Source: Monoplex corrugatus
Taxonomy: Eukaryota; Mollusca; Gastropoda; Littorinimorpha; Ranellidae
Direction: 5' to 3'
Assembly: GCA_030674185.1 (NCBI GenBank)
Contig: CM060312.1
Location: 28,634,835 to 28,698,834 of the forward strand
DNA: 64,000 nucleotides
Part shown: piece after piece, positions 33,043 through 45,435 of the stretch
Position numbering within the stretch: the first letter of the stretch is position 1
Layout of the letters: every line of letters begins with the position of its first letter
Notes under the pieces: model-generated
What the model was told of the DNA's origin: nothing
Seen by the model: only the letters and a program-made list of their open reading frames with translations
Database searches by the model: none
Program-made: the position numbers and the translations under genes

Positions 33043-33062
33043 CACAACACACACACACACTG
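32640..33062. repeat. (GT)n then (AC)n microsatellites in inverted order
   Basis: GT run 32640-32862, a 45-bp unique hinge, AC run 32908-33060. The two halves are roughly complementary and could form a long imperfect hairpin. Confidence 0.95.
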
Positions 33063-33224
33063 AGACAACTGCGTAACTTGCCATCAACACAACAACACGT
33101 GGTTCCTGATGACCTTTCAGATGGAGGAGATGTGTTTAGCACACTCACTATTCCTGCTCAGACAGAACCTTGCCAACACGGTGCCTCTTGACAACAGAGA
33201 TAAGGGAAAGTGCACCAGACATAC

Positions 33225-33302
33225 CTGTAGCTGACAGTAAACAGTATCTATAACTAACATCCATTGTTTAATAATGGAATCTTTGAACAAGGCCGTTAGA
33301 CG
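33225..33302 (-). CDS. Candidate 78-base exon
   Basis: Minus strand: a strong pyrimidine tract ending GTCTTCAG, then 26 open codons (RLTALFKDSIIKQWMLVIDT and on) to a CAG|GTATGT donor. Only the phase-0 frame is open, so it cannot sit directly between the two phase-1 exons described here. It could be an exon of another isoform or gene, or chance. Confidence 0.25.
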
Positions 33303-33469
33303 CTGAAGACGATCAGAATTTAACATACATGAAGAAGAAGAAGGACCACAGAAACAGACAACCAGCATAAACATCATTTGTGAAAAGTACGACATGGAAA
33401 TTCGTACCAGCGAAGCTGAGACTATGGAAGAACAGAGGAACACCAGACAACCCTAACGTCAACATCAAT

Positions 33470-33500
<31 letters not shown>

Positions 33501-33510
33501 TAGATAGATC

Positions 33511-33541
<31 letters not shown>

Positions 33542-33838
33542 GATTAGATAGATGGATAGACAGATCGAAAGATATATAGATAGATAGATAGGTAGTTCGA
33601 GATATATAGATAGATAGATAAGTAGGTAGGTAGGTAGGTAGGTAGGTAGATAGGTAGGTAGGTAAATAGATAGATAGGTAGGTAGGTAAATAGATAGATA
33701 GATAGGTAGGTAGGTAGGTAGGTAGGCAGGTAGATAGATAGATAGATAGATAGATAAGATAGATAGATAGATAGGTAGGTAGGTAGGTAGGTAGGTAGAT
33801 AGGCAGGCAGGTAGGTAGGTAGGTAGATAGGTAGAATT
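33470..33838. repeat. (GATA)n/(GGTA)n array
   Basis: About 365 bp of GATA and GGTA tetranucleotides in alternating blocks. Confidence 0.97.
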
Positions 33839-34059
33839 TTTTTTTTTAAAAACAGAACAAAACAAAACAACCAATAGCCAATGCAGAGCCCAGCTTAAGA
33901 TAAGCTGGCGTTGTATGATACACTTCAGTTACGCACAAAACAAGTAAACAAATAAATAAATAAATAAATCTAGATGGTCTACCTAGTTTGAATTCGAGCG
34001 TTTCTTCATCTGTAACACGCAAACAGAAGTGATCGTGTCTGCGGACAAAATGTTAATGT

Positions 34060-34400
34060 AGGGACACGGAGCTGAGAGGGAGAGGGAGGGAGGGGGAGAC
34101 AGAGAAGAAAGAGAAGAGAGAGATTGAGAAAGAGGAGGAGAGAGAGGGGAGAGAGAGAGAGAGAGAGAATCGAAAGTTTGTGCGAAAGGAATGGTGGAAT
34201 ACAAAGCAGGTGCAGATTTAATAAAACATACCGAATATTTCTGTCTTGTACAACCCGCACTGTAAGACAAAAAGATTTGGTTTTGGAATGTCTCTTTATT
34301 AAATCTGAGAGAGAGAGACAGAGAGAGAGACAGAGACAGAGACAGAGACAGAGACAAAGAGAGAGAGAGACACAGAGAGAGCGAGCTTCACATCCTTCAC
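34060..34400. repeat. Local duplication copy 1 with purine-rich tracts
   Basis: GAGAGAATCGAAAGTTTGTG, GGTGCAGATTTAATAAA and CTGTCTTGTACAACCCGCAC recur at 34650-34760. Confidence 0.75.
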
Positions 34401-34499
34401 ATCGTCTGGAAAGAGGCTAAAAGACATAGAAACCGAGTACTGATTGAGTGATAAAATGTGATGAGTAACACGTACACCAGATAGTGGCAGTGAGTACGA

Positions 34500-34765
34500 C
34501 TGGCGAACGAGCGAGAAAAACAGAGGGGAAGAGAGGAGGGGAGGGGAGGGAGAGGAAAAGCCGGAGAGAGAGAGGGGGGAAGACAGAGAGAGAGAGGAGG
34601 GAGAGGAACAGCCGGAGAAAGAGAGAGGGGGGGGAAGAGAGAGAGAGAGAGAGAATCGAAGATGTGCGACACGGGAGGAACCGAACAGAAAGACGGGGCA
34701 GATTTAATAAAGAGACATGTATACCACATCTTTCTGTCTTCTACCAGCCGCACTGTGTGTACCTG
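34500..34765. repeat. Local duplication copy 2 with purine-rich tracts
   Basis: GAGAGAATCGAAGATGTGCG, GGGGCAGATTTAATAAA and TCTGTCTTCTACCAGCCGCA match copy 1. Confidence 0.75.
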
Positions 34766-35029
34766 TCGTTTTGAATTGTACACCTGCTGGTGCCAAGGAA
34801 GTTCCTATCGGTACTACGAGTAGAGATGAACATCAGTGTGACTGTTCCGACAATGCTCTGTGCCAATGCAGTTGGCTGCTGTTTTGTTTTGTGTGTTTAA
34901 CTCCCCTTTTTCTTTATTTATCCTGAGAACATATTCTTCTTTCCTAATGTGCGTCCTTCTTCCAAACCTAGTGCCCCAAAACAAGGGGGAGGGGGGGGGA
35001 CCTAGGATGGTCAATTCACAACACACACA

Positions 35030-35081
<52 letters not shown>

Positions 35082-35375
35082 CTCTCTCTCTCGAAAAACC
35101 GACAAGGGAAAAGCAAACTTTCACATGGGAAATAATTCTGACAGCGAAGTAAAGTCCCTTCCCTTGTTTTCACTAACATTAAAAAAAAAAATTTGTACTA
35201 CGGAGAACGCATTGGGAAGTTTAGTACACATTTCGTGTGATCGAGACTCATCGTGCAAATACCACGTTTGTTGAAATTCGCAGATCTTTCGGTTTTTACT
35301 GAATGATAATACGCCGTTTTAAAACGTTTACCTATCATTCCATGTAGATCTACTTTCCTCAACGCCTACCTACCA

Positions 35376-35419
<44 letters not shown>

Positions 35420-35532
35420 CATGTTTATAACCCAGCAACGGGGCGGGGGGTGGGGGGACGATACAATAAAACAGAATAGAAAAGAACAGAATAAAATATA
35501 CAAACTGAAAAAAATGCATTCGAAAGAAAAAG

Positions 35533-35599
<67 letters not shown>

Positions 35600-35600
35600 C
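35030..35600. repeat. (CT)n, (CT)n and (AC)n tracts in unique sequence
   Basis: CT runs 35033-35092 and 35378-35416; AC run 35534-35595. Nothing else recognised. Confidence 0.9.
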
Positions 35601-35774
35601 AGCACTGTCCTTGGACCCTGATCTCGGTTTAAAACAAACATCACGCAACAGCCAGAACATGTTTACTGACATTTATAGGACGCTGAAACACGTGATATAA
35701 ACCGACGATTGCCAGCAAGACATGACACTTTTTTTTTTTAATCTCCTTAAATTTTTCTTTCAAATGGGAAGGGG

Positions 35775-36395
35775 GAGGTTGATGGTGTTATTTCACATCA
35801 CCCAGGAGGGATGGGTGTCTAGACTGTGTGCGTGGGTGCATCTGTTACCAAACTGTGTTGGGGAGATTTTTATCAGTTGTTTCTGGTCCCCCGTGGGGAT
35901 GCCGGGGGCTCTTTCAGTATAAAAAGTATCCCCACCTTCCCGAAATTCTGTGCTAGAAATTTCCTCTTTTCTGTCACTCTGTTTGTTTCTGCCTTGTTCC
36001 TTTGCTTTCTGTCGTGTCTTCCTATCATTTTCTGCCTCGCTGGTCCATTCACCTCTGTGTGTTCGATAAGGTCTGGCGTGCTTTTTCTTGGGATTGATAA
36101 CTGGGTGCATGTGTTGGGCGCATCTTTCTTTTTTTGTGTGTATATATATATATATTGGCGTCCTTAGGTATGTTCAAATTTGTGTTCAGGTGTGTATTTT
36201 TGGATCCCTCTGCGATGGATTGGACGGAGTGGTCAACGCCAGGGGCGTGTCCTTGGGTTGTGTGCGCGAATGCATTGATATGTGTACTTGATTTCCTGTT
36301 CTTTTCTCTTTTTTTTCCTATTAAAGTTTTGTATGTTTTGAAGTGGTTATAGCCCTGACATGGCTCTACGCAGTCGGCTGGGCTTAAAACAACAC
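35775..36395 (-). repeat. Family-5, best-preserved copy
   Basis: Read on the minus strand: AAGCCCAGCCGACTGCGTAG, GCTATAACCACTTC, CCTGGCGTTGACCACTCCGT, AATGGACCAGCGAGGCAGAA, AAAGAGCCCCCGGCATCCCC, then a further segment to about 35775. No insertions in the core; useful as the family reference. Confidence 0.75.
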
Positions 36396-36419
36396 TAACA
36401 ATAATAACAATAACAACAG

Positions 36420-36810
36420 TTATTTCTGAATGGATTGTTACTAAATTTTGGTCAACGGTGTAGACTTTACTAAATTTTGGTCAACGGTGTAGACCACTAA
36501 TAAACAGCCAATGCATAAATTTGGATGTCAAGATGTCCAGGTCAGGGTCATACTGACCAAAACAAAAAGAATTAAGCAACAACAACAAAAAGGGGGGGGG
36601 GGTGCAAAAAATCAGCACTTTTAGAGGTAGATGCGTGGAACAGCACTTTTTCAGGAACTTCTGACGATATTCATATTTTGTTTTCACTGTAACAGTCTAC
36701 CACTCGTCCTCGATACACGTCACATTTCTTATCATCTGATGCTTCTTTAAAGTCACAGTGGCCTTGAAAAGTGCAAAATTTGGATTTTCTGTCATTATTT
36801 TTCTTTCATA
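36420..36810 (+). repeat. Family-7 copy 2
   Basis: CAGCACTTTTTCAGGAACTT, AACAGTCTACCACTCGTCC, CATCTGATGCTTCTTTAAAG and GTGCAAAATTTGGATTTTCT. The segment ACTAAATTTTGGTCAACGGT is tandemly doubled at 36440-36495. Confidence 0.8.
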
Positions 36811-37062
36811 AAAAAAGGGAGACGATTAGAATGGCTTGACAAACTTGTTTCTTATAACATCGCCGTACTAAACAGACCGATGATGACGGTCAGAGGTGGC
36901 GACAGTCAACCCCCTCCCCTACACCCCCCCACTCCCACCTCTTCATTCAGCCCTAGAGGTGAAATGAACATCCTGTCTAAAAACGTTCGTGGAAAAAAGA
37001 CTGGCCTGGCTTTCCCTCTCATTTGCTGTCGGCTGAAAATGTCATCCTTCTCTCTGTCTCTC

Positions 37063-37105
37063 AAACACACACACACACACGCGCGCGCGCGCGCGCGCGC
37101 ATGCG
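37063..37105. repeat. (AC)n-(GC)n
   Basis: AC run then a 20-bp GC run. Confidence 0.95.
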
Positions 37106-37597
37106 TGCGCACGCTCATTCTATTCCTGTCATGCGTGCATGTATGTATCTACTGTCCAGACAGACATGCTTACGTACATGTACTAACCTTTGTCAACAGC
37201 AAACGTACAACCATTCCGTAAAGCGATCTAGTAATGTTTATGAGAAACTAAGCGACTATGTTTGCGACCTGCTGGGGTTTTTTGTTTGTTTGTTTGTTTT
37301 GTTTTGTTTTATTTTTTGTTTGTTTTGTTTTGTTTGTTTTTATTCAATAATCCATTTAATTTGTTATGTTTACAAATACTTTCTATTGGTGAAGCATATA
37401 ATGTTCGCGGACTTGGAATTCATTTCTCATATCTATTCACTGGATTTGGAATTCATTTTCTTTATCTATTCATTCCTTTTTACGTCAATGAATGGTTTGT
37501 CCTGGTTTAAGTACACAAGGTTCAAACATCTGTAAACACATGAACGATGATCACACTGTACAGGAAAGAAGAACTCTAGCAAAGGGTTGTAGAGAGA

Positions 37598-37668
37598 CGT
37601 ACGTAACTAAAATCCCTAAGACAGACGTAACTAATATCCCTAAGACGGACGTAACTAATATCCCTTTC
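37598..37668. repeat. 23-bp tandem repeat, 3 units
   Basis: GACGTAACTAATATCCCTAA-type unit repeated three times. Confidence 0.85.
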
Positions 37669-38650
37669 ATTCACTCACTCTATCCACCAGAAGCAAAAAA
37701 ATTAATGTATTTCATTCCTTCACCCTAGCTACCAGCAAGTGTATAGTTTCTTGACTTCCAGTATCTCGTAATTTCCAATATTTCGGCCTTAACTATCCTC
37801 ACGATAAAACAGCAATAACATGAGCCATTTTCACGTTGCAGAATGCATTTATTTCCCCTGCTTCGTGTTTACCAAAATTCACATCCGCAATTTTCTCCTG
37901 CTCAACGAAACGCGAGTGAAGTTTTCAATTGATTTTATCACTAAATTCGTATAGTTCTATTTTGTTGTCTTTTGTGTACGCTTGGTACTGCCGGCTGACC
38001 AAAAATAATTCGAACCTGTCTTGTTTTGCTGTAATATTTATTACACGTTCTGGTTCTAATTTTGTGCGTTTCTGGTTCCTATCTATCAGCAGCATGAAAA
38101 TTATTCTTTCACTTCACCGCCCACCAGACGCAAAAACTTATTTCATTCCCCCACCTTAACCATCAACTGCAAAAAATAAAACTATTTCATTCCTTCGTTT
38201 TACCCCTCAGCTGCCAAAATTTGTCTATTTCACTCCCTCAAACTATCTACCAGCTACAAAAAAATAATGGTAAATATTTCATTCCCTCACCCTCCCCACA
38301 GCTGCTGAAACTCAAATATTTCATTCCCTCACCCTTCTGACCAGCTGAAAAAAACTATTCTATCCTTTCACCCTATCAACCAGCTGCAAAAGATATAACT
38401 TTCATTCCCTCACCCTACCCACCAACTGCAAAAAGAAATATTTCAAATCTTCACCCTACCCACCAACTGCAAAAACTCAAATATTTCATTCCTACACCCT
38501 ATCCACCAGCAGCAAAAACTTCATTTCGTTACCTCACCTTACCCACCAACGGCCAAAATTTAACCCCTTCATTTCCTCGCTCTATCCACCAGTTGCAAAA
38601 ACAACCATTTCATTCCCTCACTCTATGGAAGTTGGTGTATAGGGTAAGGA
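37660..38650. repeat. Diverged array of MITE-end units
   Basis: Some 15-20 units of 35-60 bp: TTTCATTCCCTCACCCTA followed by (T/C)CCACCAGCTGCAAAAA. Each resembles the first 40 bp of the TTAA-type MITE arm. The best run is 38080-38640. An inverse unit (GTTGGTGTATAGGGTAAGGA) closes the array. Confidence 0.8.
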
Positions 38651-38999
38651 AATTCACAGAGCTGTAACAGGACGACAGCAAAAACACGAAAACATGGGAA
38701 GACAGGTGATACACACGAGTCAGAACAACACAGAGCACAGCTTGGTGTTCTGTGCCCTACTGGGCTTACAAACGGTAAGAGACCAGGGACAAAAGCTGCA
38801 TGTTTGTGTAAAAAAAAACAACCCGTACCTGCAAGATCTAGGACACGACAGAGACGTCAAACTGTTTTGTTGAAATACACGCGCGATTGCAAGAGGTATT
38901 AAAAAAAAATTTTTTTTTAAAAAGCACAGTAATAGGCCTTGAATCTTCGCGACCCCAATATTCAAAAGAGTATAATCGACGCACGCTACACAGAAATCA

Positions 39000-39105
39000 A
39001 TTTTGAATTAGTGGGGGAAAAAAGAGGGGGGGGGTGCAAACACAGCCCTTAACCTGACACGGGGGGGGGGGGGGTGCAAACACAGCACTTAATCTAACAC
39101 TTCTG
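39000..39105. repeat. Poly-G-anchored duplication
   Basis: Poly-G then TGCAAACACAGCACTTAAYCT occurs twice, 40 bp apart. Confidence 0.7.
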
Positions 39106-39449
39106 AAAAGCATTACTATCCACTCTGCCCGGTTTTTGCTTTTTTCCGGATGTTAGAGGGGAAAAGAGGGTGAGGAGGTGGAGTATATGTGATTAGACAA
39201 ACTGCACAATGAAATCAAAGAAAACAAGATACGTCAAATCAAAGAAATAAGACAGATGAAACCAAACAAAATAAAACCGGCCTAAAATTTAGGTAAAATC
39301 CAAGCATACACATTTCTTTGGGTCAACCGAGGAAAAAGAGTTTACGCAATTCAACACGGTCGCTTGTTTACATCAATCTCTTCCCTTAACTTAAAACTTA
39401 CACTTAAAAAGACAGAAGAAAAAAACAACTGCTAACTATCACTATATAT

Positions 39450-39725
39450 CCTAGCGTCAACCAGGCCCGAGAGATACAGGCACCTGCGGTGTTGGTCTGG
39501 AGATTTGAACAAAACACTCAATGACGCATCCATGCAGTTGTCGAGACTCGATTGAGTGGTCCCAGACTTCCTAATGAGCTCTAGCACGCTCAACTCTGGG
39601 CAGGAGCCAGTTGGGGCCAAAAACTCCCATAGTGATTTTCGAAGGGACTGATGGGGGTTCGAAACCACAACCTTCCAGTCACCAGTCCATCGCGCTAACC
39701 ACTATACCACAACGAATATCAGACC
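39450..39725 (-). mobile_element. SINE-3 copy 1
   Basis: Minus strand starts with a tRNA-like head: A-box-like TGGTATAGTGGTTAGCGCG and B-box-like GGTTTCGAACCC, followed by a body ending CAGGTGCCTGTATCTCTCGG and CCTGGTTGACG. Copy 2 is at 51085-51350. Confidence 0.8.
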
Positions 39726-40199
39726 GGGCAGTTTACTCAGTAGAGTAAAAGATGTGTTTTGTTAGCTTGTTTTTTCTTTCTGTTTCTTCTTATCATTACT
39801 TAACCTCTCTTGGGACTGTAAACACGTACCTGCGTTTACTCTACTCTACAGGGAAGATGTTCTCTTTGGTTACACGGAATTCGGGATTTACTCAGAATCA
39901 CGAGTATGTAAATTTGAATCAGTGTGGTCCGTTTTCAACGTCACAAGTATTCAAAAAGTATATGTGTCCAAATGGGCAACATGGGGAGGGGCGAAGGGAA
40001 ACCCGATTACAAATATGCTTTTTTTAAAAACCAAGCCCAGGAAAAGTTAGACAGCTCTCATTTTGTGTGCAGGGAGACTATAAATTTCTTTCTGCATTTA
40101 ATTCATTCCCGCACTAACTTTTCTCGGCTCGAGTATGAATGTCAGTCTTCTGAGCAGAGTGGGGGGGAAATGTACGGAGGGAGATTGTAATAATGTCTC

Positions 40200-40535
40200 A
40201 TCCTTCTTTTTTTTTTTTTTTTTTTCCCCTGAACAAACAATACAACACAACTTTCCATGAAATCAGAGTCTTCTGACGTGTCTATCACGAAGCACATGAC
40301 ATCATAATACGATCAGTAAATGATAGTCCTCTTCACTGTTGTGACTTTCCCACCACAGCGAAATCAGCAAGTTGTTATTTCTCTTCAGTGTTATCCTACC
40401 CATATTTCCCCACATTATTTTGTCCTCTGATAATCCTATCATACATCTGCATATCTTTTTTCCTAAATATGCTTTCTCTTCTCAAATTTCGTCCCAACAC
40501 TTATCTATCTCTAGCTCTCATCAATATGCACGTTG
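40200..40535. other. Unique sequence with poly-T
   Basis: Poly-T 40208-40226; nothing recognised. Confidence 0.4.
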
Positions 40536-40539
40536 GCTG

Positions 40540-41130
40540 GTTCTGCCGACACAGCCGTGATGTCTTGAGTTCAATTCCAGCTTGCAATATAAAACCTGGC
40601 TTGTTCACTGCCTATCTTAATTAATGCTCCAGACATTCTGCTGGTTTCGGTATTTCTTAAGTCCCGTCTCCTTTCCCATTTCAAAACTTGCCAGCGCAGG
40701 GTTTTTGCGAAGGCTTTAAACGGGCTGAATGGTCCTTTTGATAGAGCCATGGACCCTGATATCTCGAGTTCAATCTCAGCCCGCAACACTAAAAACTAGC
40801 CGGTACGCTGGCCATCTTAAGGTTTCCATTATTCTGGTGGTGTCAGCTTTAGCGTTTCGTTGGTCCCTTCTCCACCCTTCACCATTTCAAGACTACTGCC
40901 AGCGCATAGGGTTTTGCGCAGCGTCAAAAAGTCTGCCAGATAATTACTGGAAGATTCGGTAGGAGCGCGTATGGAATTGTCTGAGTGAAATGAATCCCTC
41001 TTAAGCAAAGCCCAATTTTCAAACTTTTTAAATGTCTGCTAGGTGACACAAATTGGAAAACTGGGTGGAGCGCATATGGTACTGCCCGAGCGCAGTGAAT
41101 CCCTCTTGTATAAAACTGTAGACTGCAAAC
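40540..41130 (+). mobile_element. SINE-4, two overlapping or nested copies
   Basis: Head-like TTGAGTTCAATTCCAGCTTG at 40567 and CTCGAGTTCAATCTCAGCCC at 40760; body blocks CCAGCGCATAGGGTTTTGCG and GTATGGAATTGTCTGAGTGA; a second body end with GAGCGCATATGGTACTGCCC follows at about 41070. This is the fullest version of the family here. Confidence 0.75.
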
Positions 41131-41384
41131 CCCGTCTGTCTGTTTTATCTTGCAACGTTGTAACACTGTTCTCGCGTTTCCTTTCTATGTGACCTATCAG
41201 TTTATCTAACTCCCATCCATAACGTTGTCCCTGGCTTTACGCCTGTCGCCACCACATACATCCTATGCTGTCTTGTATTTCTAGCACTGTAGGCATAAGT
41301 GATGCAAGAGTTGTGTTCTCCTTTCCTATGGCTCCCTTATCTCTCTGACATAGATTAATGATGTGGAACAGAAACACGATTTCG

Positions 41385-42075
41385 CCCAATACTGGTCCAG
41401 TCACAAGAGCCATATGTTATGTATACTCAGAAAATTTTGGCTAAGAATTACTGTAACAAACATCAAACTTTGGCCCAAACAAACGACGTTACATGTATAC
41501 TAAGACACTATGGCTACGGATCACTATAACAATCCTAAATATTAGCCCAGCCACAAAACCCTGCATGTATACCTAGAAACACTAAAAGTCATTGTAATAA
41601 TCATCTAACTTTCGCCCAACTAAACTAAGTTATATGTTATACTTAGAAACACTGACTATGGATCACTAAAACAATCACTGAATACCGGCGAAGCCACGCC
41701 AAGCTGAGCACAGTATACATGTATACCTATATATACTGACTAAGAATCACCGTAACAATGCGGGCCTCTGTAGCTCAGTTGGTTTGAGCGTCGGATTCAC
41801 ATGCTAATGGTTGTGGGTTCGAATCCCGGGATGCGCTACATTAAATCTGGCCTTCTCACTGTCCCATCTTAGCATCATTGTTGTTCTGGTGGTGTCAGTA
41901 TAGGATTAGATAAGTCTCCCATTGCCCCCATTTTCCTGGGATGGTTATCCCCGTCGGCCATATCACCTGAGGTGGGTGCTGACGTAAAACTGAATCAAAT
42001 CAATCAATCAAACCGTAACAATCACTAAAACTTGGCCCAACCAAACGAAAGTTATCATACTTAAGGATTTACAAT
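41385..42075. repeat. 70-85-bp diverged minisatellite, about 6 units, split by SINE-2
   Basis: Each unit has GCCCAACNAAAC, ATATGTATACTTAGAAACAC and GGATCACTATAACAATC. The SINE at 41761 interrupts the fifth unit. Confidence 0.8.
41761..42012 (+). mobile_element. SINE-2, complete, with target-site duplication
   Basis: tRNA-like head with exact A-box TAGCTCAGTTGG (41771-41782) and B-box GGTTCGAATCC (41816-41826), body through GATGGTTATCCCCGTCGGCC and an AATC-repeat tail. The 10-bp CCGTAACAAT flanks it at 41750-41759 and 42013-42022, the footprint of LINE-driven insertion. Confidence 0.93.
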
Positions 42076-42175
42076 AATCAACAGTAAGCATTGACTTAAA
42101 ACAAACGAGAGACAGTCTTGAAGGAAGCAGACACAAGAAGATTATTAATAAAGAAGATCAGGAAAAAAAACAAGC

Positions 42176-42393
42176 AACATTTGTAGGTCATTTTATGAGG
42201 AAAAGGGAATTAGAACACCTGGTCACAACAGGAAAGCTGAAGGGAAAGAGAACACCAGGTAGACCCGGAAGAAAATATTGGACGGACTTGCGGGTGGCTG
42301 AAGACAGAGAGGGTGGAAGATGTACTTGCAGCAACAGGGGATAGATTCGTGTGGAGAGCCATGATCGCCAACGCCACGCGGCAGGGCACATGA
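42176..42393 (+). pseudogene. Non-LTR retrotransposon ORF2 C-terminal relic
   Basis: Reads GHFMRKRELEHLVTTGKLKG then KRTPGRPGRKYWTDLRVAED; after a frameshift, VLAATGDRFVWRAMIANATR and QGT-stop. Both parts are hallmark wording of LINE ORF2 C-termini. 5'-truncated, one frameshift, 3' tail of GAT/GATAAT. Confidence 0.85.
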
Positions 42394-42429
42394 TGATAAT
42401 GATTAGCAATGACCTAGCTATACCACCAA

Positions 42430-42955
42430 CAACAACCCCCAAAAAAGGAACGTGTTTTTAGAAAGACTGACTAAGGAACACTACTTCGTTTTCTGAACAA
42501 AACACCATCCATACTCACTTAAAATTTAAACGGGTAGCCCCATAACCGTGAACGGCTATAGTCGTAGGGAAATGACGGAAGTAGAAACCGATTTTTCTCG
42601 TGGCCAGTATTACGAGGACAGTGCCCATCTCTGCTTTTTCTTGTTCGCTGCAAACTGAGGGCATCTTTTGCCATCACCCCCTAAAAAGTCACTGTTGGAT
42701 ACAGCCTACGTGACTTTGTGGCCTGACAAGCAAGGTCGCTGTAAATTTGCCCATTCAGCGTCTCCAGACATGTATGTGTGTGTGTGTGTGACATATTTTA
42801 CTTTGTATACGATGGCCTTCCAGTGACAGTTCCCTACAGCTGGTCCCTCCTAAAATTACATGTGGTGACAACGTGTTATATTTGCGTATAGCGCATAGAA
42901 GACTGCTGTATGCTAGTATATGTGTGGGAAGTTGTAAATCTATGTGTAAACATGG
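42430..42955. other. Unique sequence, nothing recognised
   Basis: Mixed-composition DNA with only a short (TG)n at 42775-42790. Confidence 0.4.
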
Positions 42956-42959
42956 GTCT

Positions 42960-43115
42960 TTGGCGTTCTAGCGTAGTGGAGTGTGGTGTGTTGTGGTGTG
43001 GTGTGGTGTGGTGTGGTGTGGTGTGGTTGTGTGTGTGGTGTGATGTGGTGTGGTGTGGTGCGGTGTGGTGATATTATGGAGTGATGTGGTGTGGTGTGTG
43101 CGCGTGCTGTGCGCA
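42960..43115. repeat. (GTGTG)n pentanucleotide
   Basis: GTGTG runs with GATGT variants; no other pentanucleotide array of this kind in the window. Confidence 0.93.
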
Positions 43116-43144
43116 CGTGGTTGCGTGTGAGCTAATTTGCTAAT

Positions 43145-44145
<1,001 letters not shown>

Positions 44146-44409
44146 CTTGTGTCCAAAACGTCCGGGAAATGCTGTGAGTATGGGAAACGAACAACATACC
44201 AGACCTCAGTACACAAGGGCACCTCAGGAAACCAAGAACTGAATCAGGTCCATTCACAACCAATGGTCACACGAAACCAGCAGAGATAAATATAACCTTT
44301 ACCGGCCAGGAAAACACAGATTCATGGTTTGTCGACTCTTTTCCTTATTCCTGTTGGCAGAACTATGTTCGGAGAGAACTTTAAAGCAGACACAGTCTTT
44401 ATGACGCTT

Positions 44410-44560
44410 TTTACTCCCTCAGCTTAATCACCATTAACCATTTCACTCTCATCCTATCCACCAGCTGGTTTTTTTATTCCCTCAGCCTATCCACCAATTA
44501 ACCTTTTCAATCAGTCACCCTATCCACCAGCTCCTTTTCATTTCATCCATCTAATCACCT
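44410..44560. repeat. MITE-end-like units
   Basis: CATTTCACTCTCATCCTATC, CACCAGCTGG, CTCAGCCTATCCACCAAT and CACCCTATCCACCAGCTCC: about four diverged units. Confidence 0.65.
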
Positions 44561-44769
44561 GCTTCCCTTCCTTTTATCTGCTTCATGTTATTTTCACTCA
44601 CTCACTCCTACAACTCTTCTGACCACCAAGCTCCATGGCAATTGGCAGGAACAAGAAACAAACAAACTATATACAAAAATGAAAACAAATGTCACATTAA
44701 TCGCCAGATGTGGCCTAACAGCGCAGACAGCGAACGAAAGTAATAATTCTTCACCCACGCCCGAAAAAG

Positions 44770-44950
44770 AAACGAGAAGATTCTTCACCACGAAAAGAAG
44801 TCAGTTCTTCACCACGAAAAGAAGCAGTTTAACTCTTCACCACGAAAAGAAGTAGTTCTTCACCACAAAAGAAGACACACGAAGAAGTAGTTCTTCACCA
44901 CACAGTCTTCCGAAGAGCATTCTTCCCCAAAAAAGCATTCTTCACCACAA
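44770..44950. repeat. About 25-bp minisatellite
   Basis: AGTTCTTCACCACGAAAAGA unit repeated about six times; GAAG and CTTC halves make each unit partly self-complementary. Confidence 0.85.
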
Positions 44951-44989
44951 TATCCACACAAAGAAAAGTCTTCCACCCTATCCATATCT

Positions 44990-45190
44990 CTTTCTTCACC
45001 TTATCCTCCAGATACCCTTTCAGCCCCTCACCTTATCCACCAAATTCCATTTCAGTCCCTCACCCTACCCACCAAATTTCATTTCAGTCCCTCACCCTAC
45101 CCACCAAATTCCATTTCAGTCCCTCACCCTATCCACCAAATTCCTGCACACAGCTGGCAGATGGGGATGATGGAGTGAAAGGGTAAACAA
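44990..45190. repeat. MITE-end-like tandem units
   Basis: CATTTCAGTCCCTCACCCTA then YCCACCAAATTC, four nearly identical 37-bp units, then an inverse arm AGTGAAAGGGTAAA. Confidence 0.85.
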
Positions 45191-45261
45191 GATTGTTTTT
45201 TCCAAAAATGTTGAACAAACGTTTCTGCTCCATTAAGCAAGAACAATATGCGTGGCTTCGG

Positions 45262-45435
45262 TTTTCAGTCTACTAGGCTTAGGTTATCAGTTTGCAAGGC
45301 TTAAGTTATCAGTCTTCTAAACTCAGGTTATCAGTCTGCTAGCTAGGCTTAGGTTATCAGTCTTCTACGCTTAGATTATCAGTCTGCGTGGCTTAGGTTA
45401 TCAGTCTTCTAAACTTAGGTTATCAAGTCTTCAAG
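45262..45435. repeat. 22-26-bp minisatellite
   Basis: AGGTTATCAGTCTTCTAAAC-type unit, about seven copies. Confidence 0.88.

Noticed and set aside
41761..41838. Functional tRNA gene
   Set aside because: A- and B-boxes are perfect, but the sequence runs into a SINE body with a repeat tail and is flanked by a target-site duplication; the 3' part recurs at base 1 of the window.
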